From the NCBI GenBank assembly GCA_937876225.1, contig CALFIC010000005.1, positions 1 through 35,029 on the forward strand: DNA of 35,029 nucleotides, written 5' to 3'. Of the stretch, positions 33,674 through 35,029 are shown piece by piece; position 1 is the first letter of the stretch; the number at the start of each line of letters is the position of its first letter. The notes below the pieces were generated by a model. The model made no database searches. It worked only from the letters and a program-made list of their open reading frames with translations, and was not told the origin of the DNA. This DNA is from an uncultured Chloroflexota bacterium. GTDB taxonomy: Bacteria; Chloroflexota; Chloroflexia; Chloroflexales; Roseiflexaceae. The position numbers and the translations under genes were made by a program.

Positions 33674-35029
33674 CTACAACATTGATATTGGGTCTACATC
33701 TATCATAGCATGGTGGCTGGTACGGATGCGTTGCATGACGTCACGGGGCTGGTTGGTCACAATAAACAATTGCCAACGATAGCGGTCACGGACCCGTGCA
33801 AAAAAACAAGGTGCTGGCCCAATAATCCGAGTGTCTGGTGCAAGGGTTGCGAGGGCGGTGGTGATTTGGCTTGCATCTTGTTGGGCATTGCGTTGGCAGA
33901 TAGTACTGTTTTGATGTTGCCAGACCAGTTTGATCATGCGCGCAAATGGTGGGTACCCGAGACGTTGTCGGTAGGCAATTTCGTTTTCATAAAACAATGA
34001 GCGGTCATATCTGGCTGCTGCTTGGATGGCATAATGTTCGGGTTGATAACTTTGAAAAATCACTTCGGCGCTGCCACTGCGGCGCCCAGCGCGCCCTGCG
34101 ACTTGGGTCAAGAGCTGGTAGGTGCGTTCGGCGGCGCGCATATCGGGTAATTGGAGCGCCGTATCGGTATTGACTACACCCACAAGCCGCACTTTGGCCA
34201 GGTCAAGTCCTTTGGCAATCATTTGGGTGCCGACAATGATAGCTGCCCCGAGGTTGTTGGCTTGACTGAGTAACTGGGCATGGTCATTGGCACTATCGGC
34301 GGTATCACGGTCCCATTGGATAATCGGGATTGTTGGCCAGTGCGTCGCAATCACCTCGCAGACCCGCTGGGTGCCACTGCCAATGTCCAAAAAATCATGA
34401 TGGAAGCAATGATGGCAATTAGCGTCTAAATAGCGTTGCAATCCACAGGTATGGCAGACCCCAATGGTTTGTCCGGCACGCATATGGACAACGAGCGGTG
34501 CACTACAGCGTTCACATTGAGCGATTTGCCCACAGTTGCGACAGAGCCGTGATCCGCTGGTGCCCCGACGATTGAGCAACAACAGCACTTGATGCTGTTG
34601 TTGCGTATATGCGGTGATTTGTTGGGCGAGGGTAGTACCGATGAGCCCATAGCGATCAACACTTTTTTCGATGCGCATATCGACGATGCGAATCGGTGGC
34701 ATCGCGATTACATCGCGGCTGGTGTCGACGCGTTCGGGGAGGACAAGTTTGGTGATGCGTTGTTGGTTTGCGGCATACAGCAGCTCTATCGATGGCGTCG
34801 CACTCCCAACGACGATTGGGATGTTATTGAGCTTGGCGTACATAATGGCACAATCACGGGCATGATAATAGGGTGAAAATTCGTTTTTGTATGATCCATC
34901 GTGTTCTTCATCAACAATAATTAGACCAAGTGCTGCGACGGGCGCAAATAATGCTGACCGTGGGCCGATAACAATATCGACGTGGTGTGATTGGATAGCA
35001 TGCCATCGCTCGAGGCGTTGTTTGTGGGT
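33674..35029 (-). CDS. priA: Primosomal protein N' (PriA helicase), partial at window edge
   Basis: The C-terminal 451 residues of PriA, the 3'-5' helicase that restarts stalled replication forks. Reading from the window edge, the DEEHDGSYK box (helicase motif II) comes first, then VGSATPSIE (motif III). The zinc module follows, with four C-x2-C pairs from CRNC to CHHC, all eight cysteines present. Then come GTQMIAKGLDL (motif V), QVAGRAGRR (motif VI) and the C-terminal domain. The N-terminal DNA-binding domain and the Walker A motif lie outside the window; the frame is open to the last base, so the gene is cut, not broken. Confidence 0.95.
   Translation of the reverse strand, partial: THKQRLERWHAIQSHHVDIVIGPRSALFAPVAALGLIIVDEEHDGSYKNEFSPYYHARDCAIMYAKLNNIPIVVGSATPSIELLYAANQQRITKLVLPERVDTSRDVIAMPPIRIVDMRIEKSVDRYGLIGTTLAQQITAYTQQQHQVLLLLNRRGTSGSRLCRNCGQIAQCERCSAPLVVHMRAGQTIGVCHTCGLQRYLDANCHHCFHHDFLDIGSGTQRVCEVIATHWPTIPIIQWDRDTADSANDHAQLLSQANNLGAAIIVGTQMIAKGLDLAKVRLVGVVNTDTALQLPDMRAAERTYQLLTQVAGRAGRRSGSAEVIFQSYQPEHYAIQAAARYDRSLFYENEIAYRQRLGYPPFARMIKLVWQHQNSTICQRNAQQDASQITTALATLAPDTRIIGPAPCFFARVRDRYRWQLFIVTNQPRDVMQRIRTSHHAMIDVDPISML

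Overview
The window looks like chromosomal DNA of a member of the Chloroflexota, probably an aerobic heterotroph of the Chloroflexia. I infer this from the mix of protein types: an M16C presequence-protease-like peptidase beside murA, a very large GHMP-kinase/UDPGP fusion, a STAND-type ATPase with a helical repeat tail, and dispersed GGGCGAAT/ATTCGCCC hairpin repeats. GC content appears moderate, near 50 percent by eye. I could not run a database search, so genus-level placement is open. No tRNA, rRNA, CRISPR array, integrase or insertion sequence was seen.

Layout, left to right. 1-2.7 kb: a low-complexity CTTC-rich tract, a STAND/NB-ARC-like ATPase and a pair of imperfect direct repeats. 2.6-4.2 kb: a lysR gene divergent from a doxX-like membrane gene. 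4.2-6.25 kb: an orphan DNA methyltransferase and a GT4 glycosyltransferase whose start codons overlap on opposite strands, ending in a 60-bp tandem palindromic repeat. 6.2-9.4 kb (minus): a tight operon of a soluble GAF-PAS histidine kinase, an OmpR-type regulator and a CnoX/YbbN-like thioredoxin. 9.5-12.1 kb (plus): a small HTH protein, purH and hisIE, closed by a strong terminator. 12.1-16.6 kb (minus): an M16C peptidase, murA and a small membrane protein. 16.7-17.9 kb: pgk. 17.9-22.0 kb (minus): sucA and sucB of 2-oxoglutarate dehydrogenase. 22.3-30.1 kb (plus): a divergent GalU-like nucleotidyltransferase, the 1111-residue GHMP kinase/UDPGP fusion, an Eis-like GNAT/SCP2 protein, a PucR-type regulator and a short-chain dehydrogenase, ending in a perfect palindromic terminator. 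30.1-32.7 kb: a small helical protein (minus), cysK and a degenerate APH-fold protein. 32.8-35.0 kb (minus): priA, cut by the window edge, and a CDF metal efflux gene.

Much of the window is core metabolism: PurH consumes the AICAR released by histidine synthesis, in which HisIE acts; Pgk serves glycolysis; SucAB the TCA cycle; CysK cysteine synthesis. The most unusual locus is 22.3-29.2 kb. There a kinase and a pyrophosphorylase that could activate a free sugar are fused kinase-first, opposite to the known fucose-salvage enzyme FKP. The fusion is preceded by a nucleotidyltransferase lacking the canonical GxGTR loop and followed, with a 4-nt overlap, by a GNAT-like protein lacking a canonical acetyl-CoA loop. 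Other notable points are MurA with Asp in place of the catalytic Cys (predicted intrinsic fosfomycin resistance), a GT4 enzyme with the second Glu of EX7E replaced, and several dyad operators in divergent promoter regions.
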